From contig JAISGW010000169.1 in the NCBI GenBank assembly GCA_031262895.1, positions 1 to 10,137 on the forward strand: a stretch of 10,137 nucleotides of DNA, read 5' to 3'. Source of the stretch: Tannerella sp. (lineage in GTDB: Bacteria; Bacteroidota; Bacteroidia; Bacteroidales; Tannerellaceae). Shown piece by piece: positions 1 through 7,400 of the stretch. The notes beneath the pieces are model-generated. The model was given only the letters and a program-made list of their open reading frames with translations, was not told where the DNA came from and did no database searches. How positions within the stretch are numbered: position 1 is the first letter of the stretch; every line of letters begins with the position of its first letter. The position numbers and the translations under genes are program-made.

Positions 1-66
1 GCCTGCAACAACGTTGACGCTCTCGGTTCAATTATAATCGGTCTCGTTGCCGGCATAATCGTAGTT
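1..66 (+). CDS. amt: Fragment of an ammonium transporter (Amt), cut at both ends
   Basis: Frame +1 from the first base reads ACNNVDALGSIIIGLVAGII followed by VV. This resembles the Amt transmembrane stretch that usually follows 'GLVAIT', with the small-residue and Gly pattern (G-S-I-I-I-G-x-x-A-G) of ammonium channels. After position ~66 the frame becomes unlike Amt; the family would normally continue into the helix before an 'IDDPVGA' motif. The fragment therefore ends inside the window, exactly where the reverse-strand SusC gene takes over. The match is by recognition only and is just 22 residues long, so the family call is moderate. If right, the window edge is a join between an Amt gene and a SusC gene. 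Confidence 0.5.
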
Positions 67-1782
67 GACGCGGCCGAACCAAGAAATCATGGCCAGTTCG
101 CGGGTGTAGCCCTCGTTGGTCTGGGTAGAGGCGTCGCCGGCGTTGATGTCGGTCAGGTCGTTGTTCGGGAAACTGGAACGATACATCTTGGCATAAGAGT
201 AATTGTAATCTTCCGTATGCCAACCGGCAAGAACTTTCAGGTTATGCTTTCCTGCAAATGTTTTGTCATAATTCAACAGGGCATCAAAGTTGGTGCGGTC
301 CCACAGGTAATAACGCTCGTCGAGACTGGCCGGTTGCGAAGCCTTGTTGGGATTGTATTGGATAAAGTCCTCGAAGTTCTTGTATTGTTGCCGGTTGGTC
401 ACATAAGAACCGGAAAGGGTGGCTTTCAAACCGTCGAGTATTTCATAGTCGGCGGAGAGCGTACCGGTGAAATTGCGGTTATTGCGGTCCACCGTCATGC
501 CGGAATCCAGCCAAGCCATCGGGCTACCGTCGGAGACCGTGCCATAAGAGCCGTCGGCATTCTTGTAAGGAATCCAAGGGGCGATGAGGTTGAGCTGGCG
601 GATGATTTGGTCGGAACTGCCGCCGGCATAGGCGGAGTTTGCGTCTTTATAATCGTTCTTGATGAAGGCCATTGAGAGATGGGCGGTCAAGCGGCGATGC
701 AGCTTCAGGTCGATGTTGGTGCGCGCATTGATTTGGTTGCGGTTGGAATTGGGCAGTATGCCGTCCTGATGGAGTATGCCCGCCGAAGCCATGTACTTGA
801 CCTGCTCAGTGCCGCCCGTAGCGGAAACATTATGTTGTGTTTGGAAACCGGTGCGGTATGCCAGGTCGTACCAGTTGGTGTTGGGGTGCCCGTAAGGGTC
901 GCTGCCGTCCTTGAACTTCTGGATGTCCTCGTCGGTGAAGCGGGGCGAATAACCTCCGGCTTCGAGGGCGAGGTTCAGGTCGGTAGCATATTCAGCCGAA
1001 CCCATGCGGTCTATCATGTGGGTGGCTTCCTGCATACCGGCATAACCGTTGTACGAGATACGGGGTTTGCCTGTCGTGCCGCGTTTGGTGGTAATCAGGA
1101 TGACACCGTTGGCGGCCTTCGAACCGTAAATGGCGGCCGAGGCGGCGTCCTTCAGCACGGAGATGGAAGCGATGTCGTTCGGGTCGACGGCGTCCATGGT
1201 ACCGCTCTCCACCCCGTCAATGAGGATGTAAGGGTCGGAGGTGTTGAGCGTGCCCACGCCGCGGACGCGGATGGTTGCCCCATCCTGCCCGGGGCGGCCT
1301 TGTCCCGACATGACCGTCACGCCGGGCATCAGGCCTTGCAGACCGGAGGACACGTTTTGCAGCGGCCTATCGGCTAAGGCTTTGGAATCCAGCTGGGCAA
1401 CGGCGCCTGTCAGGTTCACCTTCTTCTGCGAGCCATAGCCCACGACGACTACCTCGTTAAGACTCTCAGCGTTTTCCTGCATGGTAATACGGAACTGCGT
1501 TTTTCCGCGGACAGACAGAACCTGCGTTTTGAAGCCAACGTACGATAACGTCAAACTGGCATTGTCGGCTACCTGAAGGCTGAACTTGCCGTCTACGTTC
1601 GTGATGGTCCCGTTCGTTGGACGGGCGGTTTCCTGCACGTTGACGCCAATCAGGGCTTGCCCCGTATTGTCGGTGATGGTACCTGTCACCGTCTTGTTTT
1701 GGGCAAAGGCCGTCAGGCTGGCAAGCGAGGCGACCAAGAGCGTTAATGCGCTCCTCTTGAAATTAGAAATCAGTTTTTTCAT
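28..1782 (-). CDS. SusC-like TonB-dependent outer-membrane receptor, 3' truncated
   Basis: SusC-family receptors import oligosaccharides or other large nutrients across the outer membrane with a SusD-like lipoprotein lid, powered by TonB. Residues 1-27 are a signal peptide (MKK start, hydrophobic core, AFA/Q cleavage). Residues ~30-105 form the carboxypeptidase-D regulatory-like domain. The TonB-box/linker region LNEVVVVGYGSQKK is at 108-121. The plug domain spans ~135-235, with VRGVGTLN, PYILIDG, SVLKDAASAAIYGSKAANGV and ITTKRG. Barrel sequence follows. Family members are usually ~1000 residues or more; this one stops at 584, just after VNYDYAG, a motif that should lead into further barrel strands ('KYLLEANxRxD'-like). 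The last few codons (NETDYN, stop) are unlike SusC and coincide with the Amt fragment read on the other strand, so the stop is a product of the junction. No SusD is present because its expected place is beyond the junction. Substrate cannot be inferred. Confidence 0.9.
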   Translation of the reverse strand: MKKLISNFKRSALTLLVASLASLTAFAQNKTVTGTITDNTGQALIGVNVQETARPTNGTITNVDGKFSLQVADNASLTLSYVGFKTQVLSVRGKTQFRITMQENAESLNEVVVVGYGSQKKVNLTGAVAQLDSKALADRPLQNVSSGLQGLMPGVTVMSGQGRPGQDGATIRVRGVGTLNTSDPYILIDGVESGTMDAVDPNDIASISVLKDAASAAIYGSKAANGVILITTKRGTTGKPRISYNGYAGMQEATHMIDRMGSAEYATDLNLALEAGGYSPRFTDEDIQKFKDGSDPYGHPNTNWYDLAYRTGFQTQHNVSATGGTEQVKYMASAGILHQDGILPNSNRNQINARTNIDLKLHRRLTAHLSMAFIKNDYKDANSAYAGGSSDQIIRQLNLIAPWIPYKNADGSYGTVSDGSPMAWLDSGMTVDRNNRNFTGTLSADYEILDGLKATLSGSYVTNRQQYKNFEDFIQYNPNKASQPASLDERYYLWDRTNFDALLNYDKTFAGKHNLKVLAGWHTEDYNYSYAKMYRSSFPNNDLTDINAGDASTQTNEGYTRELAMISWFGRVNYDYAGNETDYN

Positions 1783-1820
1783 TTAACTACTTATTATTAA
1801 TTCATTAGCAAATCAAGGCG

Positions 1821-1828
1821 CAAATATA
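1821..1828 (-). promoter_or_regulatory. Putative -7 promoter element of the SusC-like gene
   Basis: On the minus strand this reads TATATTTG, an exact match to the Bacteroidota -7 consensus TAnnTTTG, about 40 bp upstream of the receptor ATG. The nearest TTTG that could act as -33 (1843-1846) is only 14 bp away, shorter than the usual 17-21, so the -33 box is poor. The implied 5' leader is ~30 nt. The ATG is preceded by an A/T-rich stretch with no Shine-Dalgarno sequence, which is ordinary for this phylum. Confidence 0.5.
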
Positions 1829-2007
1829 CACACTTTAACCCACAAAGGCTATATTTCCCCTTTGCATTCTATTTTTTATCCAAAAAAAGGTTTCAACGAA
1901 GCCTGCCAGCATATTTTTCTATTTGCGGAAAAAAAAGCCCGTATGGCGGCAGTTATATTCCATGCACAAGGACTGTTTTAGATATATTTTCTGTATTTAC
2001 GGATGTT

Positions 2008-2039
2008 CTTGGACGATATTTCTTAGCATCTTACCTTTG
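2008..2039 (+). promoter_or_regulatory. Promoter of metY (Bacteroidota -33/-7 type)
   Basis: The -7 element TACCTTTG at 2032-2039 matches TAnnTTTG exactly. CTTG at 2008-2011 is a 3-of-4 match to the -33 TTTG, with a 20-bp spacer. Transcription would begin near 2046, about 25 nt before the ATG at 2073. This placement argues against translation from the upstream in-frame ATG at 1923. Confidence 0.65.
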
Positions 2040-2072
2040 CCCCATCAAAATCACTTCATAGACTCAGAAAAT

Positions 2073-3359
2073 ATGGAAAAGAACAAGCTACATTTCGAAA
2101 CGCTCCAGCTCCACGTTGGGCAGGAGGAACCGGATTCCGCCACCGGCGCGCGGGCGGTGCCCATTTATCAGACGACCTCTTACGTGTTCCGCGATTCAGC
2201 CGAGGCGGCCGCCCGGTTCGGCCTTACCGAAGCGGGCAACATCTACGGGCGCCTGACCAATCCCACGCAGGAAGTCTTTGAAAAGCGTATGGCCGCCCTC
2301 GAAGGCGGCGTGGCCGGCCTGGCCGTTGCTTCCGGCGCAGCCGCCATCACCTACGCTTTCCGTAACATTACCCGTGCCGGCGACCACATCGTAGCCGCCC
2401 AAACCATCTACGGGGGTACTTACAATTTGCTGGCTCACACCTTCCCGGCCGACGGCGTGAGCTGCACCTTCGTGGAGCCTTCAGACCCGTCCCACTTCGA
2501 ACAGGCCATACGGGAAAACACCAGAGCCGTCTTCATAGAAACGCTCGGCAACCCGAATTCCAACCTGATTGACATCGAAGCCGTGGCCGCAATAGCCCAC
2601 CGTCACCGCATCCCGTTGATTGTGGACAACACCTTCGGCACTCCTTACCTGATACGTCCCATCGAATACGGAGCCGACGTCGTCGTACACTCGGCAACCA
2701 AGTTCATCGGTGGCCACGGCAATTCCTTAGGCGGCGTAATCGTCGACGGGGGCCATTTCGACTGGAAGGCCTCCGGCAAATTTCCGCAGCTCGCCGGACC
2801 GGAAGCCAGCTACCACGGCGTATGTTTCGCCGACACGGCCGGTTCAGCAGCTTATGTGACCCGCATCCGCGCCGTACTCCTGCGCGACACGGGCGCCACC
2901 CTCAGTCCCTTCAACGCCTTCCTCCTTTTACAGGGGCTAGAAACCCTTTCCCTGCGCGTGGAACGCCACGTGGAGAACGCCCTGAAGGTGGTTGACTTCC
3001 TTTCCAAGCACCCCAAAGTGGGCGCCGTGCATCATCCGGCTCTGCCCGGACATCCCGACCACGCCCTTTACGGAAAATATTTTCCCAAAGGAGCCGGTTC
3101 CATTTTCACCTTCGAGATAAAGGGAGGGGCGGCCGAGGCGCAACGTTTCATCGACAGCCTTGAGATTTTTTCCCTGCTGGCCAACGTGGCCGACGTCAAG
3201 TCGCTCGTTATCCATCCGGCCACGACGACCCATTCGCAATTGAACGAGCAGGAGCTGGCCGAGCAGGGCATCCTGCCCGGCACCGTGCGCCTCTCCATCG
3301 GAACGGAGCATATCGACGACCTGCTGGCCGATTTGGCCCAGGCGTTGGAAAAGGTCTGA
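2073..3359 (+). CDS. metY: O-acetylhomoserine aminocarboxypropyltransferase (sulfhydrylase)
   Basis: This is a cytosolic PLP enzyme of the Cys/Met metabolism family. It condenses O-acetylhomoserine with sulfide (or methanethiol) to give homocysteine (or methionine) and acetate, the direct-sulfhydrylation route of methionine synthesis. The 428-residue product has the usual MetY length, longer than cystathionine gamma-synthases (~380-400). Visible motifs: HFETLQLHVGQ at the N-terminus, Y58-G-R60 (PLP-phosphate contact from the neighbouring subunit) followed by LTNPT, D185 in VDNTFGTPY (pyridine-nitrogen contact), and the Schiff-base lysine K210 in SATKFIGGHG. The start at 2073 is chosen because the family begins there and the promoter lies immediately upstream; the frame is open further 5' but that part is not family-like. 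The gene appears monocistronic. A MetB-like activity is the main alternative, but length and motifs favour MetY. Confidence 0.93.
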   Translation: MEKNKLHFETLQLHVGQEEPDSATGARAVPIYQTTSYVFRDSAEAAARFGLTEAGNIYGRLTNPTQEVFEKRMAALEGGVAGLAVASGAAAITYAFRNITRAGDHIVAAQTIYGGTYNLLAHTFPADGVSCTFVEPSDPSHFEQAIRENTRAVFIETLGNPNSNLIDIEAVAAIAHRHRIPLIVDNTFGTPYLIRPIEYGADVVVHSATKFIGGHGNSLGGVIVDGGHFDWKASGKFPQLAGPEASYHGVCFADTAGSAAYVTRIRAVLLRDTGATLSPFNAFLLLQGLETLSLRVERHVENALKVVDFLSKHPKVGAVHHPALPGHPDHALYGKYFPKGAGSIFTFEIKGGAAEAQRFIDSLEIFSLLANVADVKSLVIHPATTTHSQLNEQELAEQGILPGTVRLSIGTEHIDDLLADLAQALEKV

Positions 3360-3369
3360 GACATACGTA

Positions 3370-3398
3370 AAAGGCGCAAAAAAAACTTACACGCCTTT
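3370..3398 (+). repeat. Inverted repeat (7-bp stem, 15-nt loop) after metY
   Basis: AAAGGCG at 3370-3376 pairs perfectly with CGCCTTT at 3392-3398 around an A-rich 15-nt loop, starting 11 bp after the metY stop. No T-tract follows on either strand, so it is not a classical intrinsic terminator. It may protect the mRNA 3' end. Its right arm overlaps the TTTG proposed as the -33 box of the downstream promoter. Confidence 0.4.
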
Positions 3399-3424
3399 GT
3401 AGTTAGAAAAAAATCGTATTTTTG
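3396..3424 (+). promoter_or_regulatory. Putative greA promoter (TTTG / TATTTTTG)
   Basis: TTTG at 3396-3399 and TATTTTTG at 3417-3424 both match the Bacteroidota -33 and -7 consensus perfectly, with a 17-bp spacer. Transcription would start near 3431, giving a ~100-nt greA leader that contains the terminator hairpin at 3448-3479. No other TAnnTTTG lies between that hairpin and the greA start, which makes this the best promoter candidate for greA. Confidence 0.55.
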
Positions 3425-3437
3425 TCGCAACAAAATA

Positions 3438-3482
3438 ATGAAAGGTTCCGACCGCTTCGGCGGTCGGGCTTCTTTTTTATAG
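3438..3482 (+). CDS. Possible 14-codon leader ORF overlapping the terminator hairpin
   Basis: An ATG at 3438, just after the predicted transcription start, opens a 14-codon frame (MKGSDRFGGRASFL, then TAG at 3480-3482). It spans the whole hairpin and its T-tract. There is no Shine-Dalgarno sequence. The peptide is unrecognised and may be accidental, because its sequence is dictated by the hairpin. If translated, ribosomes would melt the terminator stem, which would give a simple attenuation logic for greA. No independent sign of coding is visible. Confidence 0.2.
   Translation: MKGSDRFGGRASFL
3448..3479 (+). terminator. Intrinsic terminator with TTCG tetraloop in the metY-greA gap
   Basis: CCGACCGC (3448-3455) and GCGGTCGG (3460-3467) form a perfect 8-bp GC-rich stem closed by the extra-stable TTCG loop, followed by a T-rich tract (3470-3479). 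It can end metY transcription. It also lies only ~25 bp downstream of the best greA promoter candidate, so it may act as a leader terminator or attenuator for greA. Both roles are compatible. Confidence 0.85.
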
Positions 3483-3519
3483 ATGCAAACAAAAAAATTA
3501 TTGCTTAACAATCAGAAAC

Positions 3520-3525
3520 AGGAGG
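3520..3525 (+). promoter_or_regulatory. Perfect Shine-Dalgarno sequence for greA
   Basis: AGGAGG sits 7 nt before the greA ATG. Bacteroidota genes mostly lack such sequences, and none of the other starts in this window has a full one. It fixes the greA start and suggests strong initiation. Confidence 0.6.
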
Positions 3526-3532
3526 ATTTGAA

Positions 3533-4003
3533 ATGGCTGTTATCTACATGACACAGGAAGGCTACAACAAAATTTTAGCCGAAATCAATTACCTGGAATC
3601 GGTAAAACGACCGGAGATTTCCGCCCAGATTGCCGAGGCGCGCGATAAGGGCGACTTGTCGGAAAATGCCGAATACGACGCGGCGAAAGAAGCCCAGGGT
3701 ATCATGGAATCCAAATTGGCTTTGCTCAAAAGCCAGATTGCCAACGCACGACTGATAGATGAGTCGCGTGTGAATACCGATTCGGTACAAATCATGAACA
3801 AGGTAAAAATCCGTAATACGGCGAACAACCAAGTGATGACTTATACGCTGGTATCCGACTCGGAGGCTAATCTGAAAGAAGGACGTATTTCGGTGAACAC
3901 GCCCATAGCGCAAGGCTTGATGGGCAAGAAGGTGGGCGACAAGGTACCTATCAAAGTGCCTTCCGGCATGATGACCTTCGAAATCATGGATATTTCAATT
4001 TAA
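3533..4003 (+). CDS. greA: Transcription elongation factor GreA
   Basis: GreA binds the secondary channel of RNA polymerase and stimulates cleavage of backtracked nascent RNA, rescuing stalled complexes. At 156 residues it has the normal length. The N-terminal antiparallel coiled coil (residues ~8-75) carries the diagnostic tip segment ARDKGDLSENAEYDAAKE, with the acidic pair D41 and E44 that coordinates the catalytic metal. The C-terminal FKBP-like domain (~80-156) contains LVSDSEANLKEGRISVNTPI and ends with a typical GKKVGDKVPIKVPSG stretch. The start is set by the AGGAGG seven bases upstream. The HIT-family gene follows after 6 bp, so the two are co-transcribed and probably translationally coupled. 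Leader regulation through the hairpin at 3448-3479 is an inference. Confidence 0.97.
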   Translation: MAVIYMTQEGYNKILAEINYLESVKRPEISAQIAEARDKGDLSENAEYDAAKEAQGIMESKLALLKSQIANARLIDESRVNTDSVQIMNKVKIRNTANNQVMTYTLVSDSEANLKEGRISVNTPIAQGLMGKKVGDKVPIKVPSGMMTFEIMDISI

Positions 4004-4009
4004 AACATT

Positions 4010-4405
4010 ATGGCTACGCTATTCAGCCGGATTATAGCCGGCGAAATTCCCTGCCACAAGGTGGCGGAGAATGAGGAATTTTTTGCATTCCTCGACATTA
4101 ATCCTTTGGCCGTCGGTCACACGCTGGTCGTCCCCAAGAAGGAAGTGGATTACATCTTTGACTTGTCCGACGAGGAGTTGGGCCGCATGATGGCCTTCGC
4201 CAAGCGGGTAGCGGCTGCCCAGAAAGCCGCCCTGCCCTGCAAGCGCGTCGGCCTCTCCGTTATCGGCCTTGAGGTACCCCACGCCCACATCCATCTGGTG
4301 CCCATCAAACGCGAATCGGACATCTATTTCGGGAAGGAAAAAATGCAGCCTTCAGAAGAAGAATTGGCCGCCACGGCCGAAAAAATACGTGCCTGCTTCC
4401 ATTAA
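4010..4405 (+). CDS. HIT-family nucleotide hydrolase (HINT/PKCI-like)
   Basis: Histidine-triad proteins are small cytosolic homodimers that hydrolyse nucleoside phosphoramidates or related nucleotide-alpha-phosphate bonds. The 131-residue product shows the typical opening MATLFSRIIAGEIPCHKVAE, then FAFLDINPLAVGHTLVVPKK. The catalytic triad motif is H91-A-H93-I-H95-L. The central histidine of HxHxH is the usual nucleophile for nucleotidyl transfer. Its natural substrate cannot be told from sequence. It starts 6 bp after greA and belongs to the same transcript; I recall this gene order as common in Bacteroidota. An 8-bp hairpin wraps its stop codon. Confidence 0.93.
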   Translation: MATLFSRIIAGEIPCHKVAENEEFFAFLDINPLAVGHTLVVPKKEVDYIFDLSDEELGRMMAFAKRVAAAQKAALPCKRVGLSVIGLEVPHAHIHLVPIKRESDIYFGKEKMQPSEEELAATAEKIRACFH

Positions 4406-4418
4406 TCCGGGAAGCAGC
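4394..4418 (+). repeat. Perfect 8-bp stem-loop around the HIT gene stop codon
   Basis: CTGCTTCC (4394-4401) is exactly complementary to GGAAGCAG (4411-4418), leaving a 9-nt loop that contains the TAA at 4403-4405. No T-tract follows, so efficient intrinsic termination is unlikely. A role in mRNA processing, 3'-end stability or partial attenuation between the HIT gene and the glycosidase gene is possible. The remaining gap has no TAnnTTTG element. Confidence 0.45.
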
Positions 4419-4449
4419 GTAAGCCCCTAACCAAACTCAAACACGACAC

Positions 4450-7400
4450 ATGAAAAGATTCCTTTTTACTTGTTGCACCCTTTTGACTACTCTGTCCTTA
4501 GCGACGGCTTCCGCCAAAGAAAGCGCAGCGCCCGTGCGCATCACCGGGATAGAACAAATCAACCCCACGACCGTGGAAGTGCTTTTCGCAAACAACCACC
4601 GCATGACGCTCGACTTCTACGGGCCGAACATCTTCCGCTGGTTCGACGACCCGGCGGGCGGCATCCTGCGCGCCCCCGAGGCCATGCCTCCCGCCCGCAT
4701 CCTTGTGGACAACCCGCGCCGCAATCCCGGACCGCTGACCCTCAAGGACACGCCCGAGGAAATTTCCGTCGCCACCTCGCAGATGAAGGTGGAAATCAAC
4801 AAGGCCACCTCGCAGCTGCGCATCAGTGACCCGGCTTCCGGCCGCCTCATCGTGCAAACCCTCGCCGCCCCCGTCATGGACAAGGGCTATTGCACCCTCA
4901 ACCTGCGCGAGAACCCCGACGAATACTTTTACGGCGGCGGCATACAAAACGGCCGCTTCTCACACCGTGGCGAGGCCATACAAATCGTCAACACCAACAA
5001 CTGGGTCGACGGCGGCGTAGCCTCCCCCACGCCCTTCTACTGGTCGACGGCTGGATACGGCTTCATGTGGTACACCTTCAAACCCGGCAAATACGATTTC
5101 GGCAAGGCGAAACCCGGTGAAGTGCTCCTCTCACACAACGCCGGCTACTTGGACGTCTTCTTCATGGTCGGCAAAGGGCCGGTGGCACTGCTCAACGACT
5201 TTTACCAGCTCACCGGCCATCCGGTGCTGCTGCCCAAGTTCGGCTTCTATGAAGGACACCTCAACGCCTACAACCGCGACTACTGGAAAGAAACCACCGC
5301 TACCGACCCCAAGGGCATCCTTTTCGAGGACGGCAAGTATTACGTGGAAAGCCAGAAAGACAACGGCGGCATCAAGGAATCGCTCAACGGCGAGAAGAAC
5401 AACTACCAGTTCTCTGCCCGCGCCGTCGTCGACCGCTATGCTGCCCACGATATGCCGCTGGGTTGGATTCTCCCTAACGACGGCTACGGCGCCGGCTACG
5501 GGCAGACCAATTCGCTCGACGGCAACATAGAGAACTTAAAGGAATTTGGCGACTATGCCCGCAAGCATGGCGTGCAAATCGGCCTTTGGACGCAATCCAA
5601 CCTGCATCCGATAGCCGGAGTCGAACCGCTCCTGCAACGCGACATCGTCAAGGAAGTGCGGGATGCGGGCGTACGCGTGCTCAAGACCGACGTGGCTTGG
5701 GTAGGCGCCGGCTATTCCTTCGGCCTGAACGGTATCTCCGACGTGGCCGGCATCATGCCTTACTACGGACACGACGCGCGCCCCTTTATCATCTCCCTCG
5801 ACGGCTGGGCCGGCACCCAACGCTATGCCTCCGAATGGACCGGCGACCAGACCGGCGGCAAATGGGAATACATCCGCTTCCATATCCCGACCTATATCGG
5901 CTCGGGGCTGTCCGGACAACCCAACATCACCTCCGACATGGACGGCATCTTCGGCGGCAAGTACGTGCCCGTCAATGTGCGCGACTTCCAATGGAAAGCT
6001 TTCACCCTCATACAGCTCAACATGGACGGCTGGGGCCTGACGCCCAAGTATCCCCACATACTCGGCGAACCGGCGGCCTCCATCAACCGCTCCTACCTGA
6101 AGCTCAAGTCGGAGTTGCTCCCCTATACCTATAGCGTGGCCCATGGGGCCGTCGACGGCAAACCCGTCATCCGCGCCATGTTCCTCGATTATCCGAACGA
6201 CTACACGCACGGCACGGCTACCCGCTACCAGTACATGTTCGGCCCTTACTTCCTCGTGGCTCCCGTTTATCAGGACACCCGCGCCGACCGTGAGGGCAAC
6301 GACGTGCGCAACGGCATCTACCTGCCCGAAGGCAACTGGATAGATTACTTCACCGGCGAGACTTATGCGGGAGGACGCATCCTCAACAACTTCGCCGCCC
6401 CGCTGTGGAAACTGCCTCTCTTTGTGAAAGCCGGGGCCATCATCCCGCGCACCAAGGCCAACAACCACGTGGGCGACATAGACCGTTCGCTGCGTATCTA
6501 CGAAGTTTATCCGGCCGGCAAGAGCAGCTTCACGCAATACGACGACGACGGGACGACCGAGGCCTACCTGCACGGCGCCTACGCCACCACCCTGATTACT
6601 TCAGAAACGGAAAAGGGCAAGGCCGTCATCACTGTGGCACCGACTCAAGGCGATTTTGACGGATTCGTCCCCGAAAAAGCGACCGAGTTCCGCGTGAACC
6701 TCACCGCCCGGCCGAAGAAAGTGGAAGCCTTCATCGGCAAGCAGAAAGTCAAACTGCACGAGGCCGCCTCGCTGGAGGCCTTCGAGCAAGGGAGCGACGT
6801 CTATTTCTATGACGCGGCGCCCCAACTGAACCGTTTCGCCACCAAAGGCTCGCCCTTCGCAAGCGTTTCCATCACGAAGAATCCCGAATTGCTCGTCAAG
6901 CTGGCCAAGGCCGATACTAAAGCCACGGCCGTACGCCTCGAAGTCGGAGGCTACGTCTTCGCCCCGGCGAACAAGCTGCTCCGCAAGACCGGCGCCCTCG
7001 AAGCGCCCGTGGGCGCCATCACGCCCGCCCATACGGAAGCCTACCGCCTGACGCCCACCTGGAAGCCCGTCGCCAATGCCGACTACTACGAAATCATGTT
7101 CGACGGCCAGCTCTACTCAACTATCCTCGACGACAGCCTTCTCTTTGAAGACCTCAAGCCCGTGACTACGTACAGCTTCAAGCTGCGCGCCGTCAACCGC
7201 GACGGCCATTCGGCCTGGACGGAATTGCAGGCACGCACCTTGAGCAATCCGCTGGAGTTCGCCATCCACGGCGCTACCGCCGAGGCCTCCTGCCCCAGCC
7301 AGGGCCGCCGCATGGGCGTGGAACAGCTCTTCAACTTCGACGAAACCAATATCTGGCACTCGAAATATTACCAGAAGGCCGTGCCCTTCACCATCAGCAT

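Larger units (their letters stand above)
1783..2072. other. Divergent intergenic region between the SusC-like gene and metY
   Basis: This 290-bp AT-rich gap separates two genes transcribed away from each other. It holds the two promoter candidates listed separately. An imperfect 10-bp inverted pair (1903-1912 and 1943-1952, two mismatches) lies between them and might be a regulator site, but it is weak. The metY frame stays open upstream to an ATG at 1923, yet that 50-codon stretch is not protein-like. No SAM-riboswitch-like leader is apparent: the metY transcript predicted from its promoter would have a leader of only ~25 nt. Confidence 0.6.

Noticed and set aside
28..60. SusC stop as a phase-variable or shufflon inversion end
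   Set aside because: No recombinase gene or inverted repeat pair is visible, and the sequence beyond the break reads as an unrelated Amt gene rather than an alternative SusC module.
679..1377. Long forward frame opposite the SusC-like gene
   Set aside because: It is antisense to an unambiguous SusC coding region and its composition is that expected of a shadow frame; no recognisable domain.
1903..1952. Imperfect inverted pair CTGCCAGCAT / ATGGCGGCAG as an operator
   Set aside because: Two mismatches in ten and a 30-bp separation; this level of match is expected by chance in a 290-bp gap.
1923..2072. In-frame 50-codon N-terminal extension of MetY from an upstream ATG
   Set aside because: The family begins at the ATG at 2073, the extension is not MetY-like, and a well-formed promoter (2008-2039) lies inside it, so it would not be on the transcript.
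3370..3398. Inverted repeat after metY as its terminator
   Set aside because: The stem is not followed by a T-tract on either strand; the hairpin at 3448-3479 is a much better terminator. It is kept only as a repeat.
4455..4473. Lipoprotein signal in the glycosidase because of Cys8-Cys9
   Set aside because: The cysteines fall only a few residues after the start, before a full hydrophobic core, and a normal signal-peptidase site (ATASA) follows; a standard secreted protein is more likely.
5536..6573. 345-codon reverse frame inside the glycosidase gene
   Set aside because: It lies antisense to the conserved GH31 barrel, is rich in Val, Gly, Ala and His as GC-rich shadows are, and has no promoter or known motif.
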